Shown: positions 1 to 8,464, counted from the first letter of the stretch. The stretch is 64,000 nucleotides of DNA from Lysobacterales bacterium (GCA_016703225.1 JADJCM010000003.1:620001-684000), one strand, 5' to 3'. Made by a program: numbers and translations. The notes: generated by a model not told the origin, from the sequence alone.

Positions 1-18
1 GGGCACAGAGGATGTGTT

Positions 19-2016
19 TCATGCGGCCTCCACCTTGGCGAGCAGGACATCGGCTTCGACGAAATCACCGGCAACTGCGCGCAGGTCGACGACCTTGCCC
101 GCATGTGGCGCGCGCAGCGTGATCTCCATTTTCATCGCTTCCATGATGACGAGTTCCTGGTTCGCCTCGACCGTGACATCGATCGCGACCTTGACCGCGA
201 TGATGCGGCCCGGCATCGGCGACTTGATCACTCCGGTGCCGTGCGCGGCTGCGGCATCGAACGCGAACGGGCTGCTCGGGTGCAGGCGATAGCGCCGGCC
301 ATCGACGAACACCAGCCAGTCGGCGCCCGAACGGCGCACGCGCACGCGCATGGCGCCGCTGCCGAGGCGTGCGCTCAGCCATTCGCCCTGGTGCAGTGCT
401 CGCGCCACTTCGAGGTGGCGGCCGGCGATATCCAGTGCGTAGCGGCCATTGGTCCCATGCGCGACCAGCATCGGCTTGTGCTCGCGCCACTCGAAGCGAA
501 CCACGCGCTTGCCGGCGTGGCCGAGGCGCCAGGCGTCGGCGCGGCCCCAGGGACTATGCGGGTCGGAACTGGCACGCGCGGCGTCGATCGCGGCGGTCTC
601 CTCGTCGAGCAATTCCGCGCAGGCAACGGCGATCAGCGCGGCTTCGGGCAGTTCGGTCGGTGTCGCCAGGATCTCGTCCAGATGGCGGTCGAGGTAGCCG
701 GTGTCGATGGTCGCGTCCACCACCGCGGGGTGGCGGATCAACTGCTCGAGGAAGTCGATGTTCGACTTCGGCCCGAGCACGTCACACTGCGCCAGCGCTT
801 CGGCCAGGCGTCGCAAGGCCGCCGGGCGATCGGCATCGTGCACGATGAGCTTGGCGATCATCGGGTCGTAGTAGATCGAGACGGTGTCGCCCTCGACCAC
901 ACCGCCGTCGATGCGCACATGCGCGTCCGCGGCCGGTAGCGCAAGGCGCGTGATGCGGCCGGAGCCCGGCAGGAAGCCCTGTTCCGGATCTTCGGCGTAG
1001 AGACGCACTTCGATGGCGTGGCCGCGCGTCGTGACCTGTTCCTGGCGCAGCGGCAGCGTGCCGCCGGCGGCGACGCGCAGTTGCCACTCGACCAGGTCCA
1101 GACCGGTCACCAGTTCGGTCACCGGATGCTCGACCTGCAGGCGGGTGTTGATCTCCATGAAGTAGAAATCGCCCTGCGGCCCGACGATGAACTCGACCGT
1201 GCCGGCATTGCGGTAGTCGATGGCCTTGCCCGCGGCGACCGCGGCGGCGCCCATCTGCGCACGCAGTTGCGGCGTCAGGAACGGCGAGGGCGATTCCTCG
1301 ATCACCTTTTGATAGCGGCGTTGCGCCGAGCATTCACGCTCGTTGAGGTGGATCACTTCGCCGTGGGCGTCGCCGAAGATCTGGATCTCGATGTGGCGCG
1401 GGGTCTCGACATAGCGCTCGAGCAGCACGCGCTCGCGTCCGAAGGCGTTCTTCGCCTCGCGCTGGCAACTCTCGAGGTTGGCGGCGAATTCGCCGGAGGC
1501 ACGCACGATGCGCATGCCCTTGCCGCCGCCACCGTGCGCCGCCTTGATCATCAGCGGGTAACCGATGCGGTCGGCCTCGCGCTGCAGCAGCGCGGCGTCC
1601 TGGTCCTCGCCGGTGTAGCCCGGCACCACCGGCACGCCGTGGCCCTGCATCAGGATCTTGGCGCCGGCCTTGGAGCCCATCTTGCGCATCGAGGCCGCAT
1701 TCGGCCCGATGAAGACGAGCCCGGCGGTCTCGACCGCCTCGGCGAAGTCGGCGTTCTCCGACAGAAATCCGTAGCCCGGATGGATCGCTTGTGCGCCGGT
1801 CTGCTTCGCCGCTTCGAGGATCACGTCACCAAGCAGGTAACTCTCGACCGGGCGCGACCCGCCGATGTGCACGGCTTCATCCGCCAGCATCACGTGTTGG
1901 GCGTTGGCATCCGCATCCGAATACACGGCCACGGTGGCAATGCCGAGCCGGCGGCAGGTGCGGATCACGCGGCAGGCGATTTCGCCGCGGTTGGCGATCA
2001 GGACTTTACGGAACAC
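19..2016 (-). CDS. liuD: Methylcrotonyl-CoA carboxylase, biotin-containing alpha subunit
   Basis: This 665-residue protein has the full layout of a biotin-dependent acyl-CoA carboxylase alpha chain. The N-terminus (FRKVLIANRGEIACRV) is the biotin carboxylase start, an ATP-grasp Gly-rich loop (AHGGGGKGMR) lies near residue 165, and EINTRLQVEHPVTE near 290 is the catalytic core motif. The C-terminus is a biotinyl domain with EAMKMEI, Lys629 being the expected biotinylation site. It would carboxylate biotin with ATP and bicarbonate for the beta subunit at 6811-8418. Acetyl-, propionyl- and methylcrotonyl-CoA carboxylases share this layout; the methylcrotonyl assignment is inferred from the nearby methylglutaconyl-CoA hydratase. 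It starts at GTG with a GGAG about six bases upstream. It is separated from liuC by a toxin-antitoxin pair. Confidence 0.88.
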   Translation of the reverse strand: MFRKVLIANRGEIACRVIRTCRRLGIATVAVYSDADANAQHVMLADEAVHIGGSRPVESYLLGDVILEAAKQTGAQAIHPGYGFLSENADFAEAVETAGLVFIGPNAASMRKMGSKAGAKILMQGHGVPVVPGYTGEDQDAALLQREADRIGYPLMIKAAHGGGGKGMRIVRASGEFAANLESCQREAKNAFGRERVLLERYVETPRHIEIQIFGDAHGEVIHLNERECSAQRRYQKVIEESPSPFLTPQLRAQMGAAAVAAGKAIDYRNAGTVEFIVGPQGDFYFMEINTRLQVEHPVTELVTGLDLVEWQLRVAAGGTLPLRQEQVTTRGHAIEVRLYAEDPEQGFLPGSGRITRLALPAADAHVRIDGGVVEGDTVSIYYDPMIAKLIVHDADRPAALRRLAEALAQCDVLGPKSNIDFLEQLIRHPAVVDATIDTGYLDRHLDEILATPTELPEAALIAVACAELLDEETAAIDAARASSDPHSPWGRADAWRLGHAGKRVVRFEWREHKPMLVAHGTNGRYALDIAGRHLEVARALHQGEWLSARLGSGAMRVRVRRSGADWLVFVDGRRYRLHPSSPFAFDAAAAHGTGVIKSPMPGRIIAVKVAIDVTVEANQELVIMEAMKMEITLRAPHAGKVVDLRAVAGDFVEADVLLAKVEAA

Positions 2017-2079
2017 GGTCGCTCCTTGCGGGGGTTGCGATTGTACGGGCAGCGCAAGCCAAGCAGGAGGCCTTCTGGT

Positions 2080-2484
2080 TCATCGGAACGGGTCGATCGT
2101 CTCGACTCCGGTGGGTACAAAATGGCGGACGTTTCGAGTGACCACGCGCAAACCGCGGTCGAGCGCGATGGCAGCGATCATCAGGTCCGGGGAATCGTTG
2201 CCGATGCGCGCGCTCAGGGCGCCGAAGCGGCGTGCGGCGGAGCGGTCGAAGGGCAGCACGCGGTCCCCGTAATGGTCGAGCACGCGGTCCAGCCAGCGCG
2301 CCAGTTCCCCAGAGAATTGCGGGTTGTCGTGCGCCACCTGAATCACCCCGCGTTCGATCTCGGCGATGGTGATGGCGCTCAGAAACAGGTCGGCGTCGCG
2401 TTGTGCCCCGATCCACGCCATGAGCCGCGGGTTGCGTTGCCGCTTGCGCAAGCCCGAGAGCACGTCCGTATCGAGGAGGTACAT
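2080..2484 (-). CDS. PIN-domain toxin, VapC type
   Basis: This 134-residue protein is a PIN-domain ribonuclease of the VapC type. The N-terminus YLLDTDVLSGL carries the first acidic residue (Asp6). ITIAEIERGV supplies the conserved Glu, and the C-terminal SPDLMIAAIALDRG carries the third acid, followed by VVTRNVRHF, a typical PIN ending. Such toxins cleave RNA, often initiator tRNA, and are neutralised by a co-transcribed antitoxin. The partner ends ten bases upstream, so the two are surely co-transcribed. No good Shine-Dalgarno precedes the ATG, consistent with coupling to antitoxin translation. The RNA target cannot be told from sequence. Confidence 0.88.
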   Translation of the reverse strand: MYLLDTDVLSGLRKRQRNPRLMAWIGAQRDADLFLSAITIAEIERGVIQVAHDNPQFSGELARWLDRVLDHYGDRVLPFDRSAARRFGALSARIGNDSPDLMIAAIALDRGLRVVTRNVRHFVPTGVETIDPFR

Positions 2485-2494
2485 GCGATTCGAG

Positions 2495-2764
2495 TCAGAA
2501 CTTGAAGTCGCGGGACGGCACGGATCGACGCTCGAATGCCCCGTCGTCGCCAGGCATCGCGCACAGCAGTTCCGCGAGCGACCCGTGTTGGCGCTTGTCG
2601 AGGCGGCTCAGGCGTTCGAATTCGGCCGCATCCAGCACGATGACCGCGGGCTTGCCGCGACGGCTCACATGCTGCGGCTGGCCCGACAACGCTGCATTGA
2701 CCACGCTGCTGAACTGGTTCTTGGCGTCCTGAAGGATCCAGTTGTTGCGCTTCGCTTTGTTCAC
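2495..2764 (-). CDS. Phd/YefM-family antitoxin
   Basis: This 89-residue protein resembles Phd/YefM antitoxins. The segment WILQDAKNQFSSVVNAAL followed by PQHVSRRGKPAVIVLDAAEF is the typical DNA-binding and dimerisation core. The C-terminal 35 residues, ending SRDFKF, are the likely toxin-binding tail. The start is GTG at 2764. It is the first gene of the pair with the PIN toxin at 2080-2484. Members of this family repress their own promoter, and inverted GATCTG/CAGATC elements lie just upstream. The pair sits between liuC and liuD, both on the same strand, so it may also receive transcription from the liu genes. Confidence 0.85.
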   Translation of the reverse strand: MNKAKRNNWILQDAKNQFSSVVNAALSGQPQHVSRRGKPAVIVLDAAEFERLSRLDKRQHGSLAELLCAMPGDDGAFERRSVPSRDFKF

Positions 2765-2770
2765 GGCGAC

Positions 2771-2797
2771 GATCTGACCAGTTGATCTGTCCAGATC
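2771..2797 (-). promoter_or_regulatory. Probable antitoxin operator
   Basis: Immediately upstream of the antitoxin GTG lies a perfect inverted repeat GATCTG-TC-CAGATC (2784-2797). A further GATCTG half-site is at 2771-2776. Phd/YefM antitoxins bind short palindromes over their own promoter, so this is a plausible autoregulatory site. The repeat is seen directly; its function is inferred. Confidence 0.45.
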
Positions 2798-2819
2798 ATG
2801 GGCTTCGCCGCTGTCGCCG

Positions 2820-3614
2820 TCAAGTCGCGTTGACCCACCGCGGCGGCCGCTTGTCGAGAAAGGAGCCGAGGCCTTCCTGGCCTTCCGGGGAGACGCGCAG
2901 GCGGGCGATCAGGTCGGCGTTTTCGCTATCCAGGGCGTGCTGTACTTCGAGCGTCATGCCGGCCTGGCGCAGCGCCAGTTGCTTGGCTTCGCGCTGCGCC
3001 AGCGGGCCGCCCTTGGCGAGGAAGTGCAGGGCGCGTTCGACGGCGGCGTCCAGTTCATCCGCAGCGACAAGTTCATGGACCAGGCCGATACGCAGCGCGT
3101 AGTCGGCATCGAACACCTCACCGCTGACGAACAGCCGGCGCGCATGGCGCAGCCCAATGGCCGCGACCACGTAGGGCGAGATCACCGCCGGCACCAGCCC
3201 GAGCTTCACTTCCGAGAGCGAGAACTTTGCGGCGGGCGTGGCGATGGCGTGGTCGCAGCAGGCAATCAGACCGACGCCGCCACCGTAGGCCGAGCCGTTG
3301 ACGCGGGCGATGGTCGGTTTGCCGAGGAAGTTCAGGGTGCGCATCAGCGTAGCCAGTCCGAGCGCATCGCGGCGGTTTTCATCGGCCGATGCCCGGGCCA
3401 TGCGCCGCATCCAGTTCAGGTCGGCGCCGGCCGAGAAGGTGTTGCCGGCGCCAGTCAGCACCAGGGCGCGCACGCTGTCGTCCTGTTCCAACTGCTGGAG
3501 CGCAAGCGTCATTTCGGCGATCAAGCCATCGTCGAAGGCGTTGTGGACCGAAGCGCGATCGAGGACAAGTTCGGCGATCGCGCCACGACGTTCAATGCGG
3601 ATGGACGAGGTCAT
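2820..3614 (-). CDS. liuC: Enoyl-CoA hydratase/isomerase family, probable methylglutaconyl-CoA hydratase
   Basis: This 264-residue crotonase-fold protein has FSAGADLNWMRRMA, one strand of the oxyanion hole region. ARVNGSAYGGGVGLIACCD follows, then FSLSEVKLGLVPAVISPYV carrying an active-site Glu. The pattern and the WMRRMA segment match the LiuC branch, which hydrates 3-methylglutaconyl-CoA to HMG-CoA in leucine breakdown. The ATG at 3614 is chosen over an in-frame upstream extension because GGAG lies about eight bases before it and the crotonase domain begins straight after. It is upstream of liuD on the same strand, with a toxin-antitoxin pair between them. The divergent feo operon lies on its 5' side. 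Confidence 0.85.
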   Translation of the reverse strand: MTSSIRIERRGAIAELVLDRASVHNAFDDGLIAEMTLALQQLEQDDSVRALVLTGAGNTFSAGADLNWMRRMARASADENRRDALGLATLMRTLNFLGKPTIARVNGSAYGGGVGLIACCDHAIATPAAKFSLSEVKLGLVPAVISPYVVAAIGLRHARRLFVSGEVFDADYALRIGLVHELVAADELDAAVERALHFLAKGGPLAQREAKQLALRQAGMTLEVQHALDSENADLIARLRVSPEGQEGLGSFLDKRPPRWVNAT

Positions 3615-3705
3615 GGCGGCTCCGGGCGGTCTGGGGCGCGGATGATAACGGTGGGGCAATCGAGGTCGCTTCCGGCCGGGAGATTCCGCTGCCTCGATTT
3701 CTGTC

Positions 3706-3727
3706 TATAATGCGAACCATTCGCATT
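3706..3727 (+). promoter_or_regulatory. feo promoter with Fur box
   Basis: A perfect -10 hexamer TATAAT (3706-3711) overlaps the inverted repeat AATGCGAA-CCA-TTCGCATT (3709-3727), which has perfect eight-base arms. This resembles a Fur-type iron box, and Fur-iron bound here would block RNA polymerase. It lies directly upstream of feoA, so iron repression of feoAB is expected. No strong -35 is visible. The sequence is direct; the regulator identity rests on motif similarity and gene context. Confidence 0.75.
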
Positions 3728-3735
3728 CGTTCCGG

Positions 3736-3990
3736 GTGGGCTCGGTGGTGAAACTGTCGGAGTTGCCGCGTGGCGGCGGAGGCATCGTGGTTGCGGTGGA
3801 CGCAGTCGGAGCGAACGACGCGATTGCTCGGCGTCTGCGCGATCTCGGCTTCGTCGCTGGCGAGGCGGTGAGCGTGCTCGCGTTCGGGCCCCTCGGCTCC
3901 GAGCCGGTGCTGGTGCGCATCGGCGATGCGCGCTTCGCGTTGCGTCGCGCCGAGGCGGCGCGCGTGCGGTTGCAGGCGCAGAGCCCGTGA
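3736..3990 (+). CDS. feoA: Ferrous iron transport protein A
   Basis: This small protein (up to 84 residues) has the FeoA SH3-like fold signature: KLSELPRGGGGIVVAV at the start, then ARRLRDLGFVAGEAVSVLAF and a C-terminal FALRRAEAARVRL strand. FeoA is a cytoplasmic partner of FeoB in Fe(II) uptake. Three in-frame GTG codons (3736, 3745, 3748) could start it and none has a convincing Shine-Dalgarno, so the exact start is uncertain. The stop overlaps the feoB start as GTGA, implying translational coupling. A Fur box lies just upstream. Confidence 0.9.
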   Translation: MGSVVKLSELPRGGGGIVVAVDAVGANDAIARRLRDLGFVAGEAVSVLAFGPLGSEPVLVRIGDARFALRRAEAARVRLQAQSP

Positions 3991-5834
3991 CCACCGCAGC
4001 CGCCACCATCGCCAGCCAAATCGCGCTGGTCGGCAATCCGAACTGCGGCAAGACCGCGCTGTTCAACGCGCTCACCGGCAGCCGCCAGAAGGTCGCGAAC
4101 TACGCCGGCGTGACCGTCGAGCGCAAGGAAGGCCGCTTCACCACGGACTCCGGCCGTCTGGTGCGCGTGCTCGATCTGCCCGGTGCCTACAGCTTCGACG
4201 CGACCAGCCCGGACGAGCAGATCACCCGCGACGTCTGCAAGGGCCACCATCCGGAAGAACCGAAGCCGGACCTGCTGGTGTGCGTGGCTGATGCCACCAA
4301 CCTGCGCTTGCACCTGCGCTTCGTGCTCGAAGTGCGCCAGCTCGGCCAGCCGATGCTGCTGGCGCTGAACATGATGGACGCGGCGGCGCGACGCGGTATT
4401 CGCATCGATGTCGCCAAGCTCGCTGGAGAACTCGGCATTCCGGTGATCGAGACGGTGGCGGTGCGGCGGCACGGCGCCGATGCGCTGCGCGCCGCGATCG
4501 ACGGCACACCGCCAGCGGCGCCCGCGGTGGTGGCCGATCTCGACTTGCATGCCGAAACCCGGCGCCTGCTGCGCGCCGCGGTACAACTGCCCATGCAGCA
4601 CGCCGAGCTGGAGGATGCGATCGACCGCGTCGTGCTGCATCCGGTATTCGGGCTCGCCATCCTCGGCGCGGTGATGTTCCTGATCTTCCAGGCGGTGTTC
4701 GCGTGGGCGGCACCGTTGCAGGACGCACTCGCCGCAGGCACCGCGAGCGTCGGTGCCTGGCTGGCGGCGGCAATGCCGGATGGTCCGCTGCAGAGCCTGC
4801 TGACCGACGGCGTCTTTGCCGGTGTCGGTACAGTGCTCGAGTTCCTGCCACAGATCCTGCTGCTTTTCGTGTTCATCCTGACGCTGGAGGAATCCGGTTA
4901 TCTGCCGCGTGCCGCATTCTTGCTGGATCGGTTGATGTTCGCGGCCGGGTTGTCCGGGCGCTCGTTCATCCCGCTGTTGTCGAGCTTCGCCTGTGCCATC
5001 CCCGGCATCATGGCGACACGCTCGATCCAGGACCCGCGCGATCGCATCGCGACCATTCTGGTGGCGCCGCTGATGACCTGTTCGGCGCGCTTGCCGGTGT
5101 ACACCCTGCTGATTGGCGCGTTTGTACCGCAGCGCGAAGTCGTTGGCCTGTTCAATCTCCAGGGTCTGGTGCTGTTCGGCCTGTACGCGGCCGGCATCGC
5201 CAGTGCGCTGCTGGTGGCGACGATCATGAAGCGCTGGCGGCGCGACCGTGGCGAGCACGCACTGCTGCTGGAATTGCCCTCGTATCGCTGGCCGCATCCG
5301 CGCGACCTGCTGATCGGGCTGTGGGAACGCGCCGCGATCTTCCTGCGCCGGGTGACCACGATCATCCTCGCGCTCACCGTGTTGTTGTGGTTCCTGTCGA
5401 GTTTTCCGGCAGCGCCGGCGGGCGCTGTCGGACCGGCCATCGACTACAGCTTCGCCGGTCGCATCGGCCACTGGATGGAGCCGCTGTTCGCACCGATCGG
5501 CTTCAACTGGCAGATTTGCATCGCATTGATCCCCGGCATCGCCGCGCGCGAAGTGGCGGTGTCCTCGCTGGCGACCGTGTACGCGCTGTCTGCGACCAGT
5601 GACGATGTCGCGATCATGCAACTGTCCGGCATCGTCGCGAGCGAGTGGTCGCTGGCCACCGCCTTGTCGCTGTTGGTCTGGTACATCTACGCGCCGATGT
5701 GCCTGAGCACCTTCGCGGTGATCCGGCGCGAAACCAATGGTTGGAAGCATGTCGGCATTGCCGCCGTCTATCTGTTCGCGCTCGCCTATGCCGCGTCGCT
5801 GGTCACCTATCAACTGACCTCGTGGCTGACATGA
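3987..5834 (+). CDS. feoB: Ferrous iron transporter FeoB
   Basis: This 615-residue inner-membrane Fe(II) transporter begins with a cytosolic G domain: GNPNCGKTALFNALTG (G1), DLPGAYSF (G3) and LNMMD (G4). The membrane part follows from about residue 215, with the Gly-rich gates FIPLLSSFACAIPGIMATR and IPGIAAREVAVSSLATVY typical of FeoB. It is shorter than the E. coli protein (773) but within the range of many proteobacterial FeoBs. It starts at GTG, overlapping feoA, and its stop overlaps the next small gene as ATGA. The operon is feoA-feoB-small Cys-tailed protein. Confidence 0.95.
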   Translation: MTTAAATIASQIALVGNPNCGKTALFNALTGSRQKVANYAGVTVERKEGRFTTDSGRLVRVLDLPGAYSFDATSPDEQITRDVCKGHHPEEPKPDLLVCVADATNLRLHLRFVLEVRQLGQPMLLALNMMDAAARRGIRIDVAKLAGELGIPVIETVAVRRHGADALRAAIDGTPPAAPAVVADLDLHAETRRLLRAAVQLPMQHAELEDAIDRVVLHPVFGLAILGAVMFLIFQAVFAWAAPLQDALAAGTASVGAWLAAAMPDGPLQSLLTDGVFAGVGTVLEFLPQILLLFVFILTLEESGYLPRAAFLLDRLMFAAGLSGRSFIPLLSSFACAIPGIMATRSIQDPRDRIATILVAPLMTCSARLPVYTLLIGAFVPQREVVGLFNLQGLVLFGLYAAGIASALLVATIMKRWRRDRGEHALLLELPSYRWPHPRDLLIGLWERAAIFLRRVTTIILALTVLLWFLSSFPAAPAGAVGPAIDYSFAGRIGHWMEPLFAPIGFNWQICIALIPGIAAREVAVSSLATVYALSATSDDVAIMQLSGIVASEWSLATALSLLVWYIYAPMCLSTFAVIRRETNGWKHVGIAAVYLFALAYAASLVTYQLTSWLT

Positions 5835-6088
5835 GCGGCTACGACGCGATGCAGTGGACGATCATCGCGCTCGCGGTGCTGGCGAGCGCGAGCTACGCCA
5901 TCCACAGGCTCGCCCCGCGCAGCGTGCGCCGCGTCCGCACCGAGATCGCCCTGGTCTTCCTGCAACCTAGCCGCGGCCCGAGCGCACGCCGGATCGGCCG
6001 CTGGCTTGCGCCGAAGCCGCAGGCCGGTGGCGGATGCGGTGGCGGGTCTTGCGATGGGTGTGAAACCAAAGGCGACCGCTCGAAGTAG
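5831..6088 (+). CDS. FeoB-associated small membrane protein with Cys-rich tail
   Basis: This 85-residue protein has one N-terminal membrane helix (TIIALAVLASASYAIHRL), a basic middle section, and a C-terminal cysteine cluster, GGGCGGGSCDGC. Small proteins with one membrane helix and a Cys-rich tail are known next to FeoB (the FeoB-associated Cys-rich family and the xanthomonad DUF6587 type). Their role is unproven; metal or Fe-S binding near the transporter is a reasonable guess. The ATG overlaps the feoB stop (ATGA), so it is translated with FeoB. It is not a classical winged-helix FeoC. Confidence 0.7.
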   Translation: MSGYDAMQWTIIALAVLASASYAIHRLAPRSVRRVRTEIALVFLQPSRGPSARRIGRWLAPKPQAGGGCGGGSCDGCETKGDRSK

Positions 6089-6163
6089 CCTTCATTCGGC
6101 ATCCGAAGGAGGTCGTTGGGAGGCTGTATATTCCCCGCAGAAATCGGCTCAGGAGAAGCGGCC

Positions 6164-6397
6164 ATGACGCACAGCACCGTGTTGATCAAGGACCAAGTCC
6201 AGATGATTCCGCTGCCGGAGGATGCGCGCTTCCCGGCAGGCGTCCGGCGTGTCGAGGTTCGTGTGATCGGCAACGACCGCATCATTTCTCCCGTTGAGTC
6301 GTCCTGGGAGAGCTTTTTCCGCGACGGCAATACGGTCTCCGAGGACTTTCTCGAGGATCGTGGCAGCCAGCATCAATCGCCCCGCGAAGAATTCTGA
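6164..6397 (+). CDS. VapB/VagC-type antitoxin
   Basis: This 77-residue protein looks like an AbrB-type VapB antitoxin. THSTVLIKDQVQMIPLPEDARFP matches the swapped-hairpin DNA-binding fold (a short -x-V-x-IP-L-P-x-x-x-F core), followed by EVRVIGNDRIISP and an acidic C-terminal arm that would mask the toxin. The ATG is preceded by AGGAG at 6151-6155. It is followed by a PIN toxin 11 bases downstream. A TTCGG-CAT-CCGAA inverted repeat at 6095-6107, upstream of the gene, could be an operator, though this is speculative. Confidence 0.82.
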   Translation: MTHSTVLIKDQVQMIPLPEDARFPAGVRRVEVRVIGNDRIISPVESSWESFFRDGNTVSEDFLEDRGSQHQSPREEF

Positions 6398-6408
6398 GGC
6401 AGCGCACG

Positions 6409-6807
6409 ATGCTCAGGTACATGCTGGACACGAACATCGCGGTGTACGTGCTGAAGCGAAAGCCACTGCAGGTGTTGGACGTGTTCAATCAGCGCCATGG
6501 ACAGATGGCCATTTCCAGCATCGTTTACGCCGAGTTGGCTTTTGGTGCGGAGAAGAGCCTGGAACCGGTTCGAAACCAGCAAGTCGTCGAGTCTTTCTGC
6601 AGTCGCTTGGTGGTGCTTCCCTACACCGAGAAGGCCGCGCAACACTACGGGAGGATTCGGGCGGTGCTGGAGCGCTCCGGCACGCCCATCGGCGTCAACG
6701 ACCTGCACATCGCCGCGCATGCCTGCGGTGAAGGTCTGATCCTGGTCAGCAACAATCTGCGCGAATTCGAATGCGTGCCCGGACTGGTCTCCGAAAACTG
6801 GCTCTGA
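6409..6807 (+). CDS. vapC: PIN-domain toxin VapC
   Basis: This 132-residue PIN ribonuclease has MLDTNIAVYVLKRKP (first Asp), ISSIVYAELAFGAEKS (Glu), and IGVNDLHIAAHACGEG (third acid) followed by LVSNNLREF, the usual VapC pattern for tRNA-fMet-cleaving family members. The antitoxin lies directly upstream on the same strand. Its stop is three bases from the stop of the convergent liuB gene, so there is no room for a terminator between them. Confidence 0.88.
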   Translation: MLRYMLDTNIAVYVLKRKPLQVLDVFNQRHGQMAISSIVYAELAFGAEKSLEPVRNQQVVESFCSRLVVLPYTEKAAQHYGRIRAVLERSGTPIGVNDLHIAAHACGEGLILVSNNLREFECVPGLVSENWL

Positions 6808-6810
6808 CGA

Positions 6811-8418
6811 CTACATCCGGAACACCCCGAAGCCGGTCTTCTCGATCGGCGCATTGAGCGAAGCCGAGAGCGCGAGGGCGAGGACGCGGCGGGTGTCGGC
6901 GGGGTCGATGATGCCGTCGTCCCAGAGGCGGGCACTGGCGTAGTAGGGATGGCCCTGGCGCTCGTACTGCTCGCGGATCGGGGCCTTGAAGGCGTCTTCC
7001 TCTTCTTTCGACCAGCTGCCGCCGGCGGCTTCGATGCCGTCGCGGCGCACGGTGGCGAGCACGCTCGCGGCCTGTTCGCCGCCCATCACGCTGATGCGCG
7101 CGTTCGGCCACATCCACAGGAAGCGCGGCTGGTAGCCGCGGCCGCACATTGCGTAGTTGCCGGCGCCGAAACTGCCGCCGATGATCACGGTGAACTTGGG
7201 CACGTGCGAGCAGGCGACCGCGGTCACCATCTTCGCACCGTCCTTGGCGATGCCGGCGTTCTCGTACTTCTTGCCGACCATGAAACCGGTGATGTTCTGC
7301 AAAAACACCAGCGGGATGTTGCGCTGGTTGCACAGCTCGACGAAGTGCGCGCCCTTGAGCGCGGATTCGGAGAACAGGATGCCGTTGTTGGCGACGATGC
7401 CAACCGGGTAACCGTGCAGATGGGCGAAGCCGCAGACCAAGGTCTTGCCGTAGCGCGCCTTGAACTCCTGGAACTCGGAGGCATCGACCAGGCGCGCGAT
7501 GATCTCGCGCACGTCGAAGGGATAGCGTGTGTCGCGCGGCAGGATGCCGTAGAGATCCTGCGCGGCGTAGGCCGGATCCGCCGGTGGGCGTACCGTTACC
7601 GGCAGGGTCTTGCCGCGATTCAAGTGCGCCAGCACGTCGCGTGCGATTTCGAGCGCGTGCTCGTCGTTCTCGGCGAAGTGGTCGGTAACGCCGGAGACCG
7701 AGCAGTGCACCTCGGCACCGCCGAGCGACTCGGCATCGACGATCTCGCCGGTCGCGGCCTTCACCAGCGGCGGACCGCCGAGGAAGATCGTGCCCTGTTC
7801 GCGCACGATGATCGATTCGTCGCTCATCGCCGGCACGTAGGCGCCGCCGGCGGTGCACGAACCCATCACCACCGCGATCTGCGGGATGGCGCGCGCCGAC
7901 AGTCGCGCCTGGTTGTAGAAGATGCGGCCGAAGTGCTCCTTGTCCGGGAACACGTCGTCCTGCAGTGGCAGAAAGGCGCCGCCAGAGTCGACCAGATAGA
8001 CGCAGGGCAGACGGTTCTCGAGCGCGATTTCCTGCGCGCGCAGGTGCTTCTTGACCGTCATCGGCAGGTAGGACCCGCCTTTCACGGTGGCGTCGTTGGC
8101 GACGACCATCACTTCCATGCCATGGACGCGGCCCACGCCGGTAACCACGCCGGCCGCCGGTGCCTGGTCGTCATACATGCCGTGTGCCGCCAAAGCCGAA
8201 AGCTCCAGGAATGGTGAGCCGGGGTCGAGCAGGGCACGGATGCGTTCGCGCGGCAGCAGCTTGCCGCGTTCGGTGTGTTTCCGCCGTGCTTTTTCGCCGC
8301 CACCGCCGGCCACGTGCGCGGTCTGCGCGTTCAGGTCGGCGACCAGACCGAGCATGTGTTCGGCATTGGCGACAAAGTCCGCGGCGCGCGGATCGATGCT
8401 CGACTGGATCTTGGGCAT
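6811..8418 (-). CDS. liuB: Methylcrotonyl-CoA carboxylase, carboxyltransferase beta subunit
   Basis: This 535-residue protein is an acyl-CoA carboxyltransferase: paired crotonase-like domains with HVAGGGGEKARRKHTERGK near residue 40, LPCVYLVDSGGAFLPLQ near 137 and the second-domain stretch SFGAGNYAMCGRGYQPRF near 410. The length and the N-terminal pattern match methylcrotonyl-CoA carboxylase beta rather than propionyl-CoA carboxylase. It would transfer CO2 from carboxybiotin on LiuD to 3-methylcrotonyl-CoA. GGAGG lies 11 bases before the ATG. It is on the same strand as liuC and liuD but is separated from them by 3.2 kb of opposite-strand feo and toxin-antitoxin genes. Confidence 0.9.
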   Translation of the reverse strand: MPKIQSSIDPRAADFVANAEHMLGLVADLNAQTAHVAGGGGEKARRKHTERGKLLPRERIRALLDPGSPFLELSALAAHGMYDDQAPAAGVVTGVGRVHGMEVMVVANDATVKGGSYLPMTVKKHLRAQEIALENRLPCVYLVDSGGAFLPLQDDVFPDKEHFGRIFYNQARLSARAIPQIAVVMGSCTAGGAYVPAMSDESIIVREQGTIFLGGPPLVKAATGEIVDAESLGGAEVHCSVSGVTDHFAENDEHALEIARDVLAHLNRGKTLPVTVRPPADPAYAAQDLYGILPRDTRYPFDVREIIARLVDASEFQEFKARYGKTLVCGFAHLHGYPVGIVANNGILFSESALKGAHFVELCNQRNIPLVFLQNITGFMVGKKYENAGIAKDGAKMVTAVACSHVPKFTVIIGGSFGAGNYAMCGRGYQPRFLWMWPNARISVMGGEQAASVLATVRRDGIEAAGGSWSKEEEDAFKAPIREQYERQGHPYYASARLWDDGIIDPADTRRVLALALSASLNAPIEKTGFGVFRM

Positions 8419-8464
8419 GGGCAGGCGTTCCTGGAGGAAGCGGCGAGTTTAGCGAGCGCGCAAC

